From Entomomonas asaccharolytica (GTDB lineage: Bacteria; Pseudomonadota; Gammaproteobacteria; Pseudomonadales; Pseudomonadaceae): a stretch of DNA of 64,000 bases. The DNA lies in contig NZ_CP067393.1 in NCBI RefSeq assembly GCF_016653615.1, forward strand, positions 124,001 through 188,000, given 5' to 3'. Shown piece by piece: positions 20,326 to 29,245 of the stretch. The notes under the pieces are model-generated. The model ran no database searches. It saw only the letters and a program-made list of their open reading frames with translations, and was not told where the DNA came from. Both the position numbers and the translations under genes were made by a program. Positions within the stretch are counted from its first letter, which is position 1. Each line of letters starts with the position of its first letter.

Positions 20326-20981
20326 TGAATAAGCCTTGCAAGATCGTTGTTCTTATATCAGGTAATGGTTCTAATTTACAGGCTATTATTGATAGTATTC
20401 ATACACAGCATTGCCCTGCTGAGATTGTAGCGGTTATTAGTAATAAAGCGGAGGCTTACGGTTTAGTAAGAGCACAACAAGCGGGCATTACGGCACATTG
20501 CATTGATCATCGCCAATATCAAGATCGGCAGTCTTTTGATCAGGCATTGATGAAGTTGATAGATCAATATCAGCCAGATTTAGTTGTGCTGGCTGGTTTT
20601 ATGCGGATTTTAACAGATGATTTTGTAAATCATTATTTAGGTCATCTTATTAATATTCATCCATCTTTATTGCCTAAATATCCTGGCCTAAATACTCATC
20701 AACGAGCATTACTGGCTGGTGATAAACAACATGGCTGTAGTGTACACTTTGTAACGCCTGTATTGGATGGTGGGCCTGTTATTATTCAAGGTGTAACAGC
20801 TATTACGGATAACATCGATTTAAAACAATTAGAAGAGCGTGTTCATCAGTTAGAACATAAAATTTACCCCATCGCTATTACATGGTTTGCTGAACAACGT
20901 TTAGTATTGGTTAATAACGCAGCTATGCTAGATGCACAACCTTTGCCTTTGACTGGGTATTATTATGAATCAAATGATTAA
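20325..20981 (+). CDS. purN: Phosphoribosylglycinamide formyltransferase
   Basis: Third step of purine synthesis: transfers formyl from 10-formyl-THF to GAR. The 218 residues contain the N-terminal loop ISGNGSNLQAII, the folate-site LAGFMRILTDDFV, and the catalytic INIHPSLLPKYPGLNTH with Asn/His. The conserved Asp is in HFVTPVLDGGPVI. It is coupled to purM upstream, and its 3' end overlaps the following DUF3108 gene. Confidence 0.96.
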   Translation: MNKPCKIVVLISGNGSNLQAIIDSIHTQHCPAEIVAVISNKAEAYGLVRAQQAGITAHCIDHRQYQDRQSFDQALMKLIDQYQPDLVVLAGFMRILTDDFVNHYLGHLINIHPSLLPKYPGLNTHQRALLAGDKQHGCSVHFVTPVLDGGPVIIQGVTAITDNIDLKQLEERVHQLEHKIYPIAITWFAEQRLVLVNNAAMLDAQPLPLTGYYYESND

Positions 20982-21696
20982 AACATCTATTGTTAGTTTA
21001 TTTTTGTCTGTTAGTTTTATATTTCCCACCTATGCGTGGCAATTAAAGCCTTTTGAAACTACTTATAGTGCCACAATTTCTAAAATACCTTTTGATGGGC
21101 AAGCTACTTATAGCTTAACTAAACAAGCTAATCAATGGCACTTTCATACCCAAGCATCAATGGCTATTGCGCAACGTGTAGAAAATAGTAGTTTTGTATT
21201 AAAAAATGGTGCAATTCAGCCTTCTTTTTATAAATTTGAGCAGTCTGGCATTAGGCCTAAAGAAGTGTCTTTGAGCTTTGATTGGAAAAAAATGTTTGCT
21301 AAAGGACATTTTAAGGACAGAAAACATGATGATGATATGTTTTTTGATCTTAAATACAGTATGTTAGACCAGTTATCTACTCAGTTAGCTCTACAGATAG
21401 ATATTGCTAATGGTAAAAAGCAAATGAGCTATCGAGTAATAGAGGATGATAAACTTGATACTTACAAGTTTAAAGTGGTAGCTGAGGAAACCATTGAAAC
21501 ACCTGTTGGTAAGTTAGTTGCAGTAAAAGTGCAACGTGTGAGAGATACTAATAGTAAACGACAAAGCTATATTTGGTTTGCTAAAGATTGGAATTATACA
21601 GTTGTACGTCTTTATCATTTAGAAAAGAATGGGCAAGAGTATGTGATTTCTTTAGCCCACGGTACGGTTGATGGTAAAGAAATTAAAGGTAAATAG
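20965..21696 (+). CDS. Exported DUF3108 protein
   Basis: A 243-residue DUF3108 protein of unknown function. The signal peptide is at about 1-24 (VSLFLSVSFIFPTYA). The mature part is beta-rich with LKPFETTYSATISKIPFDG and SFDWKKMFAKGHFKD, the usual features of the family, which is typically encoded just after purMN in pseudomonads as here. Start codons at 20965 and 20974 are both possible. It overlaps purN by 17 bases, so it belongs to the purMN transcript. Confidence 0.82.
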   Translation: MNQMIKTSIVSLFLSVSFIFPTYAWQLKPFETTYSATISKIPFDGQATYSLTKQANQWHFHTQASMAIAQRVENSSFVLKNGAIQPSFYKFEQSGIRPKEVSLSFDWKKMFAKGHFKDRKHDDDMFFDLKYSMLDQLSTQLALQIDIANGKKQMSYRVIEDDKLDTYKFKVVAEETIETPVGKLVAVKVQRVRDTNSKRQSYIWFAKDWNYTVVRLYHLEKNGQEYVISLAHGTVDGKEIKGK

Positions 21697-21703
21697 TGAA
21701 ACG

Positions 21704-21901
21704 TTAGTTTTGATCAGATTTTTTTAAAATATTATCAATATCTTTTTTGTGATCTAGGCCAATTTGTTCAACTGTCTTTGCTTTATCTAATGCTTGTTTT
21801 TGACTATCCAAAAAAGTTTCAGCGGGTGGTTCAGCAGGCGAGCAAGCAACTAATAGGCATGCTAGAAAAGGTATAGCTAATAATTTTATATGAGTATTCA
21901 T
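21704..21901 (-). CDS. Small lipoprotein
   Basis: A 65-residue predicted lipoprotein. A signal segment (about 5-20) ends in the lipobox LVAC, with the modified Cys at about residue 20, followed by SPAEPPAET and a short Lys/Asp-rich helical tail. Similar small lipoproteins with 'LDSQKQALDKAK' type tails follow DUF3108 genes in pseudomonads. The function is unknown. It converges on the DUF3108 gene, with seven bases between the stops. Confidence 0.7.
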   Translation of the reverse strand: MNTHIKLLAIPFLACLLVACSPAEPPAETFLDSQKQALDKAKTVEQIGLDHKKDIDNILKKSDQN

Positions 21902-22004
21902 TGGCGGTACTTTAAGTAAATAAAATCTATACTATTTATTTTAATCTATTTATATTAGTTGTAGTTATAATAATTAGTTACATTTATACTTCAAGGAGTT
22001 CTTA

Positions 22005-23369
22005 GTGAGCCGAATTGACTCTTCTGGGCATCTATCAAGAGGTCTCTCTAATAGGCATATTCAGTTAATTGCACTAGGTGGCGCTATTGGTACAGGGCTA
22101 TTTTTAGGTTCATCTAAAGCAATTTCAATTGCAGGTCCAGCTATTTTATTAGGCTATGCGATTGGTGGTTTCGTTGCTTTTATGATTATGCGCCAGTTAG
22201 CAGAAATGACCGTAGAGGAGCCAGTTGCAGGTTCTTTTAGCCATTTTGCCTATCGTTATTGGAGTCCTTTTGCTGGTTTTGCTTCAGGCTGGAATTACTG
22301 GTTATTATATGTTCTAGTGAGTATGTCGGAGTTAACGGCAGCCGCTCAATATATTCATTATTGGTTACCACAAGTTCCCACTTGGATCTCTGTATTAAGC
22401 TGTTTTGTGTTAATTAATGCTATTAATTTAATGGCAGTAAAAATCTATGGCGAAGTAGAATTCTGGTTTGCGATTATTAAGGTAATTGCTGTTATTGCCA
22501 TGATTGTTTTTGGTGGTTATCTATTATTTTCTGGCAATGCTGGGCCAGAGGCATCAGTTACAAATTTATGGGCGCATCAAGGTTTTATGCCTAATGGTAT
22601 AAAGGGATTGATTATTGCTCTAGCCATTATTATGTTTTCATTTGGTGGTTTGGAGCTAATAGGTATCACCGCGGCAGAAGCTGAACAGCCTGAAAAAACT
22701 ATTCCAAAGGCTACTAATCAAGTTATTTATCGAATACTAATTTTTTATATTGGCGCACTGACGGTATTACTTTGTTTACATCCATGGAATCAAATCAATC
22801 CTAATGAAAGTGCATTTGTGACTGTGTTCCATGATTTAGACCAATCAATTGTGTCTCATGTGCTTAATTTCGTGGTATTAACTGCTGCATTATCTGTGTA
22901 TAACAGTGGTTTATATTGTAATAGTAGAATGCTATATGGTTTAGCGGAGCAAGGAAATGCACCTAAGCAATTAATGTACACAAATCGCCGTGGTACACCC
23001 ATATTTGCCGTAATCTTATCAGGATTGGCAACATTAACTGCTGTGATACTAAATTATTATGTGCCAAAAGAAGCTTTTTCTATATTATTAGCCTTAGTGG
23101 TTTCTGCTCTTGTTATTAATTGGGCGATGATTAGTTTTACCCATATTATGTTTAGACGTCATAAGAATAAACAGGGAGTTGTACCTAAGTTTAAGGCTTT
23201 ATTCTATCCTGTAGGCAATATCATCTGCTTAATATTTTTAACAGGAATGCTAGTAATTTTAGCGATGGATGAGGGAATGAGGCTGTCTGTGGAATTGATT
23301 CCAGTATGGATTGTTATACTAGCTGTAGGATATGGAATAAAACTTTATTTAAAAGGTAAAAAGAATTAA
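22005..23369 (+). CDS. Amino-acid permease, APC superfamily (AAT family)
   Basis: Inner-membrane amino-acid/proton symporter of 454 residues with twelve predicted membrane helices. The family signature HIQLIALGGAIGTGLFLGS starts the first helix, and the EEPVAGSFSHFAYRYW block follows helix 2. It is most like the ProY/AroP/CycA group; the substrate cannot be fixed from sequence. It starts with GTG at 22005, supported by AAGGAG a few bases upstream. It lies just before ratA with a 19-base gap but is functionally unrelated. Confidence 0.88.
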   Translation: MSRIDSSGHLSRGLSNRHIQLIALGGAIGTGLFLGSSKAISIAGPAILLGYAIGGFVAFMIMRQLAEMTVEEPVAGSFSHFAYRYWSPFAGFASGWNYWLLYVLVSMSELTAAAQYIHYWLPQVPTWISVLSCFVLINAINLMAVKIYGEVEFWFAIIKVIAVIAMIVFGGYLLFSGNAGPEASVTNLWAHQGFMPNGIKGLIIALAIIMFSFGGLELIGITAAEAEQPEKTIPKATNQVIYRILIFYIGALTVLLCLHPWNQINPNESAFVTVFHDLDQSIVSHVLNFVVLTAALSVYNSGLYCNSRMLYGLAEQGNAPKQLMYTNRRGTPIFAVILSGLATLTAVILNYYVPKEAFSILLALVVSALVINWAMISFTHIMFRRHKNKQGVVPKFKALFYPVGNIICLIFLTGMLVILAMDEGMRLSVELIPVWIVILAVGYGIKLYLKGKKN

Positions 23370-23388
23370 TTATTAAATTAAGGTTGTT

Positions 23389-23823
23389 ATGACAATACAC
23401 GTTGAGCGTTCTGCCTTATTGCCTTATTCGGCACACCAGATGTTTGTATTAGTAAATGATGTTGCAAAATATCCTGAGTTTTTACCATGGTGTACAGGAA
23501 CTGAGATATTAGCGAGTTCTGATACTGAAATGGTAGCCAAGGTATTAATAGCAATGGGTCCAATTAAACAGTATTTTATTACTAAGAATACACTTGTGAT
23601 GGATACATCCATTGAAATGAATTTACAGGAAGGACCATTTAAGCAATTGCATGGTTTATGGACTTTCAATCAGTTAAGTGATGAAGCCTGTAAAATACAT
23701 TTAATAATGGATTTTGATTACAGTAATGTACTGATTAAAGCTACATTAGGCCCTTTATTCAATAAAGCAGCAGGTACAATGGTTGATGTATTCTGCCAGC
23801 GTGCCAAGGATTTATATGGCTGA
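23389..23823 (+). CDS. ratA: RatA-type START-domain protein (toxin RatA / coenzyme Q-binding Coq10-like)
   Basis: A 144-residue single-domain polyketide-cyclase/START protein. RatA of E. coli blocks 70S ribosome assembly, while mitochondrial homologues (COQ10) bind ubiquinone, so the primary role in this genus is uncertain. Family features are VERSALLPYSAHQMFVLVND, the YPEFLPWC motif (residues about 30-38), and a C-terminal amphipathic helix with VDVFCQRAKDLYG. It overlaps rnfH by eight bases, the conserved ratA-rnfH pair convergent with bamE. Confidence 0.9.
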   Translation: MTIHVERSALLPYSAHQMFVLVNDVAKYPEFLPWCTGTEILASSDTEMVAKVLIAMGPIKQYFITKNTLVMDTSIEMNLQEGPFKQLHGLWTFNQLSDEACKIHLIMDFDYSNVLIKATLGPLFNKAAGTMVDVFCQRAKDLYG

Positions 23824-24118
23824 GTTGATAAAAATAGAGGTAGCTTATGCCTTACCAGATAAGCAAACATTATTGGCTATTTCTGTAGCAGAGGGTACTA
23901 CCGTAAAACAAGGCATTGAGTTAAGCGGTATATTGCATCAACATCCTGAACTTGCCTTACAAACTAATAAAGTAGGAATCTTTGGTAAAAGAGTCTTAGA
24001 GATTGACCAAAAGATATTACAGAATGGTGATCGGATAGAAATTTATCGTCCTTTGCAAGCAGACCCTAAAGAAGTACGTAGGAAAAGAGCAGAAAAAGCA
24101 GCCAATAAAAAAGCCTGA
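23816..24118 (+). CDS. rnfH: RnfH family ubiquitin-fold protein
   Basis: A 100-residue beta-grasp protein of the RnfH family (partner of RatA by conserved neighbourhood; biochemical role unclear). Family motifs are VAYALPDKQTLLAISV at the N terminus, VGIFGKRV (about 58-65) and GDRIEIYRPLQADPKEVRRKRAE (about 75-95). The ATG at 23816 lies inside the ratA end and gives the standard N terminus. The C-terminal Lys/Ala tail overlaps the terminator. Confidence 0.92.
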   Translation: MAELIKIEVAYALPDKQTLLAISVAEGTTVKQGIELSGILHQHPELALQTNKVGIFGKRVLEIDQKILQNGDRIEIYRPLQADPKEVRRKRAEKAANKKA

Positions 24119-24137
24119 GTAGAAGTCAGGCTTTTTT
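24107..24137. terminator. Bidirectional terminator between rnfH and bamE
   Basis: Arms AAAAAAGCCTGA (24107-24118) and TCAGGCTTTTTT (24126-24137) pair perfectly; the 5' arm includes the rnfH stop codon. It sits between convergent genes. Confidence 0.9.
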
Positions 24138-24154
24138 CTTAGTGTATGAGTAGT

Positions 24155-24637
24155 CTATAACGTATCAGGAATAGGTATATCCATTGTTTCTGTACTATCT
24201 ACTTCACGTTGAATCTGCTCTTCTAATGAGCCTGAACCATCTGTAGATATACTACCCGATGTGCCTATGGTAGGTTTTCCGCCTAAAATCTCTTCATCAC
24301 GTGTCATACCAGGTAAAAAGTCACCAGCAAGCCCAATTAATTGATTATCTGCATTAAATGTTAGGCTCACATTTTCTTGTTGCATTGCGCCACCGCCAGG
24401 TTGAATGCTATAGATATAGTCCCAACGATTAGCGTGAAATGGATCTGTAATCAGTGGGCTACCCATTAAATATCTAACTTGAGCGCGTGTCATTCCAGGC
24501 CTTAATTGGTTGATCATATCTTGGGTAATGATATTACCTTGTTGGATATCAATCTTATAAACACTAGGAAAACATCCCGAAAGTGTTAAAAGGCCTATCA
24601 TTATGCCGCTAAATAAGGTAAATTTTGGCTTTTGCAT
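24155..24637 (-). CDS. bamE: Outer membrane protein assembly factor BamE
   Basis: Lipoprotein subunit of the BAM complex that inserts beta-barrel proteins in the outer membrane. The 160 residues have a lipoprotein signal ending in LSGC (Cys about 22). The core contains [31 protein letters not shown] and the [14 protein letters not shown] segment, both diagnostic. The C-terminal tail (about 115-160) is Gly/Ser/Glu-rich. It is divergent from fur across 96 bases, the conserved pseudomonad arrangement. Confidence 0.94.
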   Translation of the reverse strand: MQKPKFTLFSGIMIGLLTLSGCFPSVYKIDIQQGNIITQDMINQLRPGMTRAQVRYLMGSPLITDPFHANRWDYIYSIQPGGGAMQQENVSLTFNADNQLIGLAGDFLPGMTRDEEILGGKPTIGTSGSISTDGSGSLEEQIQREVDSTETMDIPIPDTL

Positions 24638-24733
24638 TAGAAACAGACTTCCACTAATATTATACTGTCTAGTTAAAATTATAATATCATACCTTTATTA
24701 TGGTCTATTGCGAAGCTTAAAGTGAGAAAACAT

Positions 24734-25138
24734 ATGGTAGAAAATAATGAATTAAGAAAAGCTGGCTTGAAAGTAACCTTACCAAGGGTAAAAATTCTAC
24801 AGCTTTTAGATGCAGCAGAAAACCGTCATATGAGTGCAGAAGATGTTTATAAATCTTTAATGGATTCAGGTGAAGATGTAGGTTTGGCTACAGTTTATCG
24901 GGTTTTAACGCAGTTTGAATCTGCAGGGCTTGTGGTTCGACATAACTTTGATGGTGGACATGCAATATTTGAGTTAGCCGATGGCGATCACCATGATCAT
25001 ATGGTATGTGTAGACTCTGGTGAGGTAATAGAGTTTATCGATAGAGAAATTGAGGAATTACAGCATAAAATTGCTGAGCGTCATGGATTTGATCTCGTAG
25101 ATCATAATCTTGTGTTATATGTTAAAAAGAAAAAATAA
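24734..25138 (+). CDS. fur: Ferric uptake regulator Fur
   Basis: Iron-responsive repressor. The 134 residues hold the winged-helix domain (about 1-82; EDVGLATVYRVLTQFE recognition region) and the metal-binding dimerisation domain (about 83-134; HHDHMVCVDSGEVIEF). The CxxC zinc pairs of E. coli Fur are absent, as in Pseudomonas Fur. The ATG at 24734 gives MVENNELRKAGLKVTLPRV; a GTG at 24722 would add four residues. A near-consensus Fur box in this window (35091-35109) is a likely target. Confidence 0.96.
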   Translation: MVENNELRKAGLKVTLPRVKILQLLDAAENRHMSAEDVYKSLMDSGEDVGLATVYRVLTQFESAGLVVRHNFDGGHAIFELADGDHHDHMVCVDSGEVIEFIDREIEELQHKIAERHGFDLVDHNLVLYVKKKK

Positions 25139-25169
25139 CGATAAATAGTTAAGCTTCGTTATACGTTGT

Positions 25170-25209
25170 TTTGCATCATTTATACAAAAAAAATTATAAG
25201 TGATGCAAA
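25170..25209 (+). terminator. Long hairpin after fur
   Basis: Arms 25170-25184 (TTTGCATCATTTATA) and 25195-25209 pair over 15 positions with one G-U, around an A-rich 10-base loop. The T tract that follows is short (TCTTT), so this is a probable but weak terminator between fur and cstA. Confidence 0.55.
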
Positions 25210-25353
25210 TCTTTAACAATAAAAATATAAAAACTACTACTTGTGGCTAATACTCAATTGAGCCTTAATCATGCTTAGATAAGTCTTCATTTTTGTAACA
25301 GTATGTTATATTAGTTATATTATTGTTACTTATATAATCAATAAGGGTTTTAT

Positions 25354-27441
25354 ATGAAAAGTAATAAAGTGCTTTGTCAAATCCCATGGCTAATATTAGC
25401 TGTTGCTGGTGCTTGCTGTTTAGGGGTTATTGCATTAAGGCGAGGGGAACCTATTAGTGCATTATGGATTGTAGTGGCAGCAGTGTCTGTTTATCTTGTC
25501 GCTTATCGATACTATAGTCTTTTTATTGCTACTCGAGTAATGCAGTTAGATGCAACCCGTGCAACACCAGCCGTGCTGCGTAATGATGGTTTAGATTATG
25601 TTCCTACCAATAAACATGTTTTGTTTGGCCATCATTTTGCTGCAATTGCAGGAGCTGGCCCTTTAGTAGGACCAGTTTTGGCAGCGCAAATGGGTTATTT
25701 GCCTGGCACTTTATGGTTAATTGCTGGTGTGGTATTAGCAGGTGCAGTGCAAGACTTTATGGTGTTGTTCTTATCTACTCGCCGTAATGGTAGTTCCTTA
25801 GGTGAAATGGTTAAAGAGGAAATGGGGCCTGTGGCAGGTACCATTGCCTTATTTGGTTGTTTCCTAATTATGATTATTATTTTGGCAGTATTATCTCTTA
25901 TTGTGGTCAATGCTTTAGCCCATAGCCCTTGGGGTGTGTTTACGGTTATGGCTACAATACCAACCGCCATTTTTATGGGTGTATACATGCGTTATATACG
26001 CCCAGGACGTATTGGTGAGATTTCCATTATTGGCTTAATCTTATTATTGCTTTCTATCTGGTATGGCGGCGTTATTGCTGCAGATCCTTATTGGAGTCAG
26101 GTCTTTGACTTTGACCATAAAACCGTTACTTTTATGCTTATTGGTTATGGTTTTGTAGCGGCTATGTTACCTGTATGGCTGTTATTAGCACCTCGTGATT
26201 ATTTATCTACTTTCTTAAAAATTGGTACTATAGTCGGGCTAGCAATAGGTATTATGATTCTTAATCCAGAATTAAAAATGCCAGCAGTAACTGAGTTTGC
26301 CTCAACGGGTAAAGGTCCAGTATGGTCAGGCCACTTGTTCCCATTCTTATTTATTACTATTGCTTGTGGTGCGGTATCTGGTTTCCATGCGCTTATCTCT
26401 TCAGGCACTACTCCAAAGCTATTAGCCAATGAAAAAGATGCTCGTTATATTGGTTATGGTGGTATGTTAATGGAGTCTTTTGTAGCTATTATGGCATTAG
26501 TGGCTGCATCTATTATCGATCCTGGTGTTTATTTTGCGATGAATAGTGCACCCGCTATAGTGGGTAATACACCCGAAGCTGTAGCAGCTACTATTAGTAG
26601 TTGGGGTTTTATAGTTGATCCCGCTACCTTAACTCAAACAGCAAAAGATATTGGTGAAAATACTATTTTACATCGTGCTGGTGGTGCTCCTACTTTGGCT
26701 GTGGGAATCGCACAAATTCTTCATCAAGTACTGCCTGGTGAGGATATGATGGCATTTTGGTATCACTTTGCTATTTTATTTGAAGCGCTGTTTATTTTAA
26801 CCGCAGTGGATGCAGGTACTCGTGCAGGTCGCTTTATGTTACAGGATTTATTAGGTAACTTTATTCCTGTACTTAAGAAAACGGAATCATGGGGTGCTAA
26901 TATTATTGGTACAGGTGGTTGCGTAGCATTATGGGGCTATCTGCTGTATCAAGGTGTAGTAGATCCATTAGGCGGCGTAAATACCCTATGGCCATTATTT
27001 GGTACGTCAAACCAAATGCTAGCTGCGGTTGCGTTAATTCTTGCGACCACTATTTTAGTGAAGAAGAAACAAACTAAATATATATGGGTTACAGGTTTAC
27101 CTGCTGTTTGGTTATTAATCTGTACTACTTATGCAAGTTTTATCAAGTTATTCGCTGATGCTCCAATGGGTTTCTATGCGCAAGCAGTAAAATACCAAGA
27201 AGCATTAAATGCAGGTCAGGTTTTAGCGCCAGCAAAATCATTGCATGATATGCAGAATGTGGTTATTAATAACTATACGAATACGGGCCTAAGTATTTTA
27301 TTCTTATTAGTGGTTGCCAGTATTTTATTCTTTGGCTTTAAAACAGCCTTTAAAGCCGCTAAAAATCCTCAACGTACAGATAAGGAAACACCTTATCAAC
27401 CATTGCCAGAGGGTGGTGTTAAAACATCGCTTACTCACTAA
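25354..27441 (+). CDS. cstA: Carbon starvation protein CstA (pyruvate/peptide transporter)
   Basis: A 695-residue inner-membrane transporter of the CstA family, linked to peptide uptake and, for paralogues, to pyruvate uptake. About sixteen to eighteen hydrophobic segments are visible. Conserved blocks include HHFAAIAGAGPLVGPVLAAQ (about 92-110), ACGAVSGFHALISSGTTPK (about 340), and DAGTRAGRFMLQD (about 488). The start ATG at 25354 follows an AAGGG element. It is followed by a hairpin and ybdD, then a yjiA-type GTPase: the widespread cstA-ybdD-yjiA association. Confidence 0.95.
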   Translation: MKSNKVLCQIPWLILAVAGACCLGVIALRRGEPISALWIVVAAVSVYLVAYRYYSLFIATRVMQLDATRATPAVLRNDGLDYVPTNKHVLFGHHFAAIAGAGPLVGPVLAAQMGYLPGTLWLIAGVVLAGAVQDFMVLFLSTRRNGSSLGEMVKEEMGPVAGTIALFGCFLIMIIILAVLSLIVVNALAHSPWGVFTVMATIPTAIFMGVYMRYIRPGRIGEISIIGLILLLLSIWYGGVIAADPYWSQVFDFDHKTVTFMLIGYGFVAAMLPVWLLLAPRDYLSTFLKIGTIVGLAIGIMILNPELKMPAVTEFASTGKGPVWSGHLFPFLFITIACGAVSGFHALISSGTTPKLLANEKDARYIGYGGMLMESFVAIMALVAASIIDPGVYFAMNSAPAIVGNTPEAVAATISSWGFIVDPATLTQTAKDIGENTILHRAGGAPTLAVGIAQILHQVLPGEDMMAFWYHFAILFEALFILTAVDAGTRAGRFMLQDLLGNFIPVLKKTESWGANIIGTGGCVALWGYLLYQGVVDPLGGVNTLWPLFGTSNQMLAAVALILATTILVKKKQTKYIWVTGLPAVWLLICTTYASFIKLFADAPMGFYAQAVKYQEALNAGQVLAPAKSLHDMQNVVINNYTNTGLSILFLLVVASILFFGFKTAFKAAKNPQRTDKETPYQPLPEGGVKTSLTH

Positions 27442-27452
27442 GTAATAAAGAA

Positions 27453-27480
27453 ATCCAGCATTATTTTGATAGTGCTGGAT
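27453..27480 (+). other. Intercistronic hairpin between cstA and ybdD
   Basis: ATCCAGCATTAT and ATAGTGCTGGAT pair over 12 positions with a single G-U around a TTTG tetraloop. There is no T run after it, and the ybdD ribosome-binding site follows at once. It looks like an mRNA processing or stabilising element that could set the cstA:ybdD ratio, rather than a full terminator. Confidence 0.5.
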
Positions 27481-27499
27481 CTTCTGGAGATAACGTGTC

Positions 27500-27703
27500 A
27501 TGTTTGGTAATTTAGGTAAAGCAGGTAAATATTTAGGTCAGGCGGCAAAAATGCTTGTGGGCATGCCTGACTATGATAATTATGTTGCTCATATGAAAAA
27601 TAACCATCCAGATAAGCCTGTAATGACTTATGAAGAGTTTTTTCGTGAGCGTCAGGAAGCACGTTATGGTGGTAGAGGTAAGGGTGGTTTTCGTTGTTGT
27701 TGA
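27500..27703 (+). CDS. ybdD: YbdD/YjiX family small protein
   Basis: A 67-residue protein of the YbdD/YjiX (DUF466) family, nearly always encoded directly after a CstA-type transporter and required for its activity in studied cases. The diagnostic segment is [14 protein letters not shown]-like ([20 protein letters not shown], about 19-38), followed by [19 protein letters not shown]. It ends in a Gly/Arg tail with two Cys (GGFRCC). No signal peptide or membrane helix. Confidence 0.92.
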   Translation: MFGNLGKAGKYLGQAAKMLVGMPDYDNYVAHMKNNHPDKPVMTYEEFFRERQEARYGGRGKGGFRCC

Positions 27704-27709
27704 TTAATA

Positions 27710-27817
27710 TATAGCTATTCGCTAGTTTTTATACTTTGTTAAATAGCTTTGCTATACAGACTACTTGTACTATTTTCAGCCATTTGCCTTATCTAAAAAA
27801 CTATGAAAATAACTATT
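27710..27817. repeat. Dispersed intergenic repeat, copy A
   Basis: About 108 bases. It opens with TATAGCTATT and closes with AATAACTAT, which are near-perfect inverse complements. Inside are TTTTTATAC (27726-27734) and TTCAGCCATTTGCCTTATC-like sequence ending in CTAAAA, shared with copies near 34.95 kb and 52.53 kb. It fills most of the space between ybdD and the GTPase gene. Confidence 0.6.
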
Positions 27818-27836
27818 AAGTGATTAAGGAATTTTT

Positions 27837-28796
27837 ATGTCAGTTATTCCAGCTACAATTCTCTCAGGCTTTTTAGGTGCTGGAAAAACTACATTATTGC
27901 AGCATATTTTACAAGAACAACATGGTTATAAAATAGCTGTTATTGAAAATGAATTCGGTGAAGTAGCCATCGATAACACGTTATTAGGTGATAGGGCTAC
28001 GCAGATTACCACGCTTAGTAATGGTTGTATTTGTTGTAGTAGTCAAAATGAATTATCTGATGCCTTATATGATTTACTAGATGCAGTGGATGATGGGTTA
28101 TTAGAATTTGATCATCTTATTATCGAATGTACAGGCATGGCTGACCCTGGCCCCATTATACAAACCTTTTTCTCTTCAGAAGTATTGGGTGAACGTTATT
28201 TATTAGATGGCGTTATTACTTTAGTTGATGCAGTGCATGCTATGCAACAGTTAGATCAATTTGCTATAGCACAAGCTCAAGTAGGTTATGCAGATCGTAT
28301 TTTAATCACAAAAACAGATATTCATTCTGATAATGATCTTTTAGAGCAAAGATTACGAAAAATTAATGTAAGAGCGCCAATTTATAAGGTTATTCATGGT
28401 CAAATTGATTTAACGGTATTATTTAATATTGAAGGTTTTATTTTAAATGATCAGTTAACTATTGCTTCACCTGTATTTAGCCCAGTAATGTCTAATCAGC
28501 AAGCGACGTGTGTTCAATCAATGGTTATTCGTTTAGAAAAACCTTTGGAGTTAAGTGCGGTATCTGATTTTATGGATAATTTATTAACTACCTACGGTGA
28601 TCAGATTTTACGTTATAAAGGTATATTATTCATTGCTAATGAGTCAGGTCGGCTGTTATTTCAAGGTGTGCATAAGTTGTACAGTGCTGATTGGGATAGA
28701 GATTGGCAAGCAGATGAAGAACGCGAAAGTGTATTAGTTTTTATTGGTTTAAATTTGCCTGAACAAGAGATTAGAGATGGTTTTGCTAAGTTGTAG
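27837..28796 (+). CDS. yjiA: COG0523-type GTPase (YjiA-like metal chaperone)
   Basis: A 319-residue G3E-family GTPase of the CobW/YjiA group. The P-loop SGFLGAGKTTLL is at about residue 9-20. The metal-binding CxCC motif is NGCICCS (about 62-68). Walker B-like ECTGMADPGP and the G4 ITKTD motif follow. The C-terminal CobW_C domain is at about 220-315. Its place after cstA-ybdD recalls the E. coli yjiY-yjiX-yjiA order, so a metal-related role next to that transporter is likely; the metal is unknown. Confidence 0.9.
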   Translation: MSVIPATILSGFLGAGKTTLLQHILQEQHGYKIAVIENEFGEVAIDNTLLGDRATQITTLSNGCICCSSQNELSDALYDLLDAVDDGLLEFDHLIIECTGMADPGPIIQTFFSSEVLGERYLLDGVITLVDAVHAMQQLDQFAIAQAQVGYADRILITKTDIHSDNDLLEQRLRKINVRAPIYKVIHGQIDLTVLFNIEGFILNDQLTIASPVFSPVMSNQQATCVQSMVIRLEKPLELSAVSDFMDNLLTTYGDQILRYKGILFIANESGRLLFQGVHKLYSADWDRDWQADEERESVLVFIGLNLPEQEIRDGFAKL

Positions 28797-28815
28797 AGGA
28801 AGAAGCAATATATTA

Positions 28816-29208
28816 GTGAGAGTCTTTGTTGTTATTGCAGCTAGTATCTTATTGGTTAGTTGTGCGAGTAAAACAATTGCTCCTCTGGTGGTAATGGATC
28901 AGTTTGCTTGTCAAACGATTAAATTAGCTGTTAATCAAGAATTAGTGGTTAACTTACCGAGTAATCCATCCACAGGCTATCGCTGGTCAATGGTAAAGCA
29001 TCCCGATTTTCTAAGGGTGGTTGAGGCGGATAATTATCAGCAAGATAAAATGAATGGTGAGCCACGAGTAGGGATGGATGGGCAATCTTTATGGATTTTT
29101 AGAGCCGAAGCGACAGGAAGTGATCAGTTAGATTTAATTTATCATCGACCTTGGGAGAAAGAGCAAGCGCCTGCTAAACAGTTAAGTTGTAAGATTACAG
29201 TTAGTTAA
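28816..29208 (+). CDS. Chagasin-like (I42) protease-inhibitor lipoprotein
   Basis: A 130-residue predicted lipoprotein of the chagasin/I42 family, inhibitors of papain-type cysteine proteases. The signal segment VVIAASILLVSC ends in the lipobox LVSC. The inhibitory loop signature NPSTGYRW (about 55) and the later RAEATGSDQLDLIYHRPW block match the family. The GTG at 28816 is chosen because AGAGGAAGAAG lies about ten bases upstream; a longer ATG start would overlap the GTPase gene and spoil the signal peptide. Target protease unknown. Confidence 0.78.
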   Translation: MRVFVVIAASILLVSCASKTIAPLVVMDQFACQTIKLAVNQELVVNLPSNPSTGYRWSMVKHPDFLRVVEADNYQQDKMNGEPRVGMDGQSLWIFRAEATGSDQLDLIYHRPWEKEQAPAKQLSCKITVS

Positions 29209-29245
29209 TTAGGATATATTTATCCTAATTAACTAAAATATAGAA

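Noticed and set aside
24638-24733. Fur box in the bamE-fur divergent promoter (autoregulation)
   Set aside because: The AT-rich stretch near ATTATAATATCATACC matches the Fur consensus too poorly to claim.
25141-25210. A fourth copy of the dispersed repeat near TTATACGTTGTTTTGC
   Set aside because: Only about ten bases match the repeat; the TTCAGCCATT core and the ends are missing.
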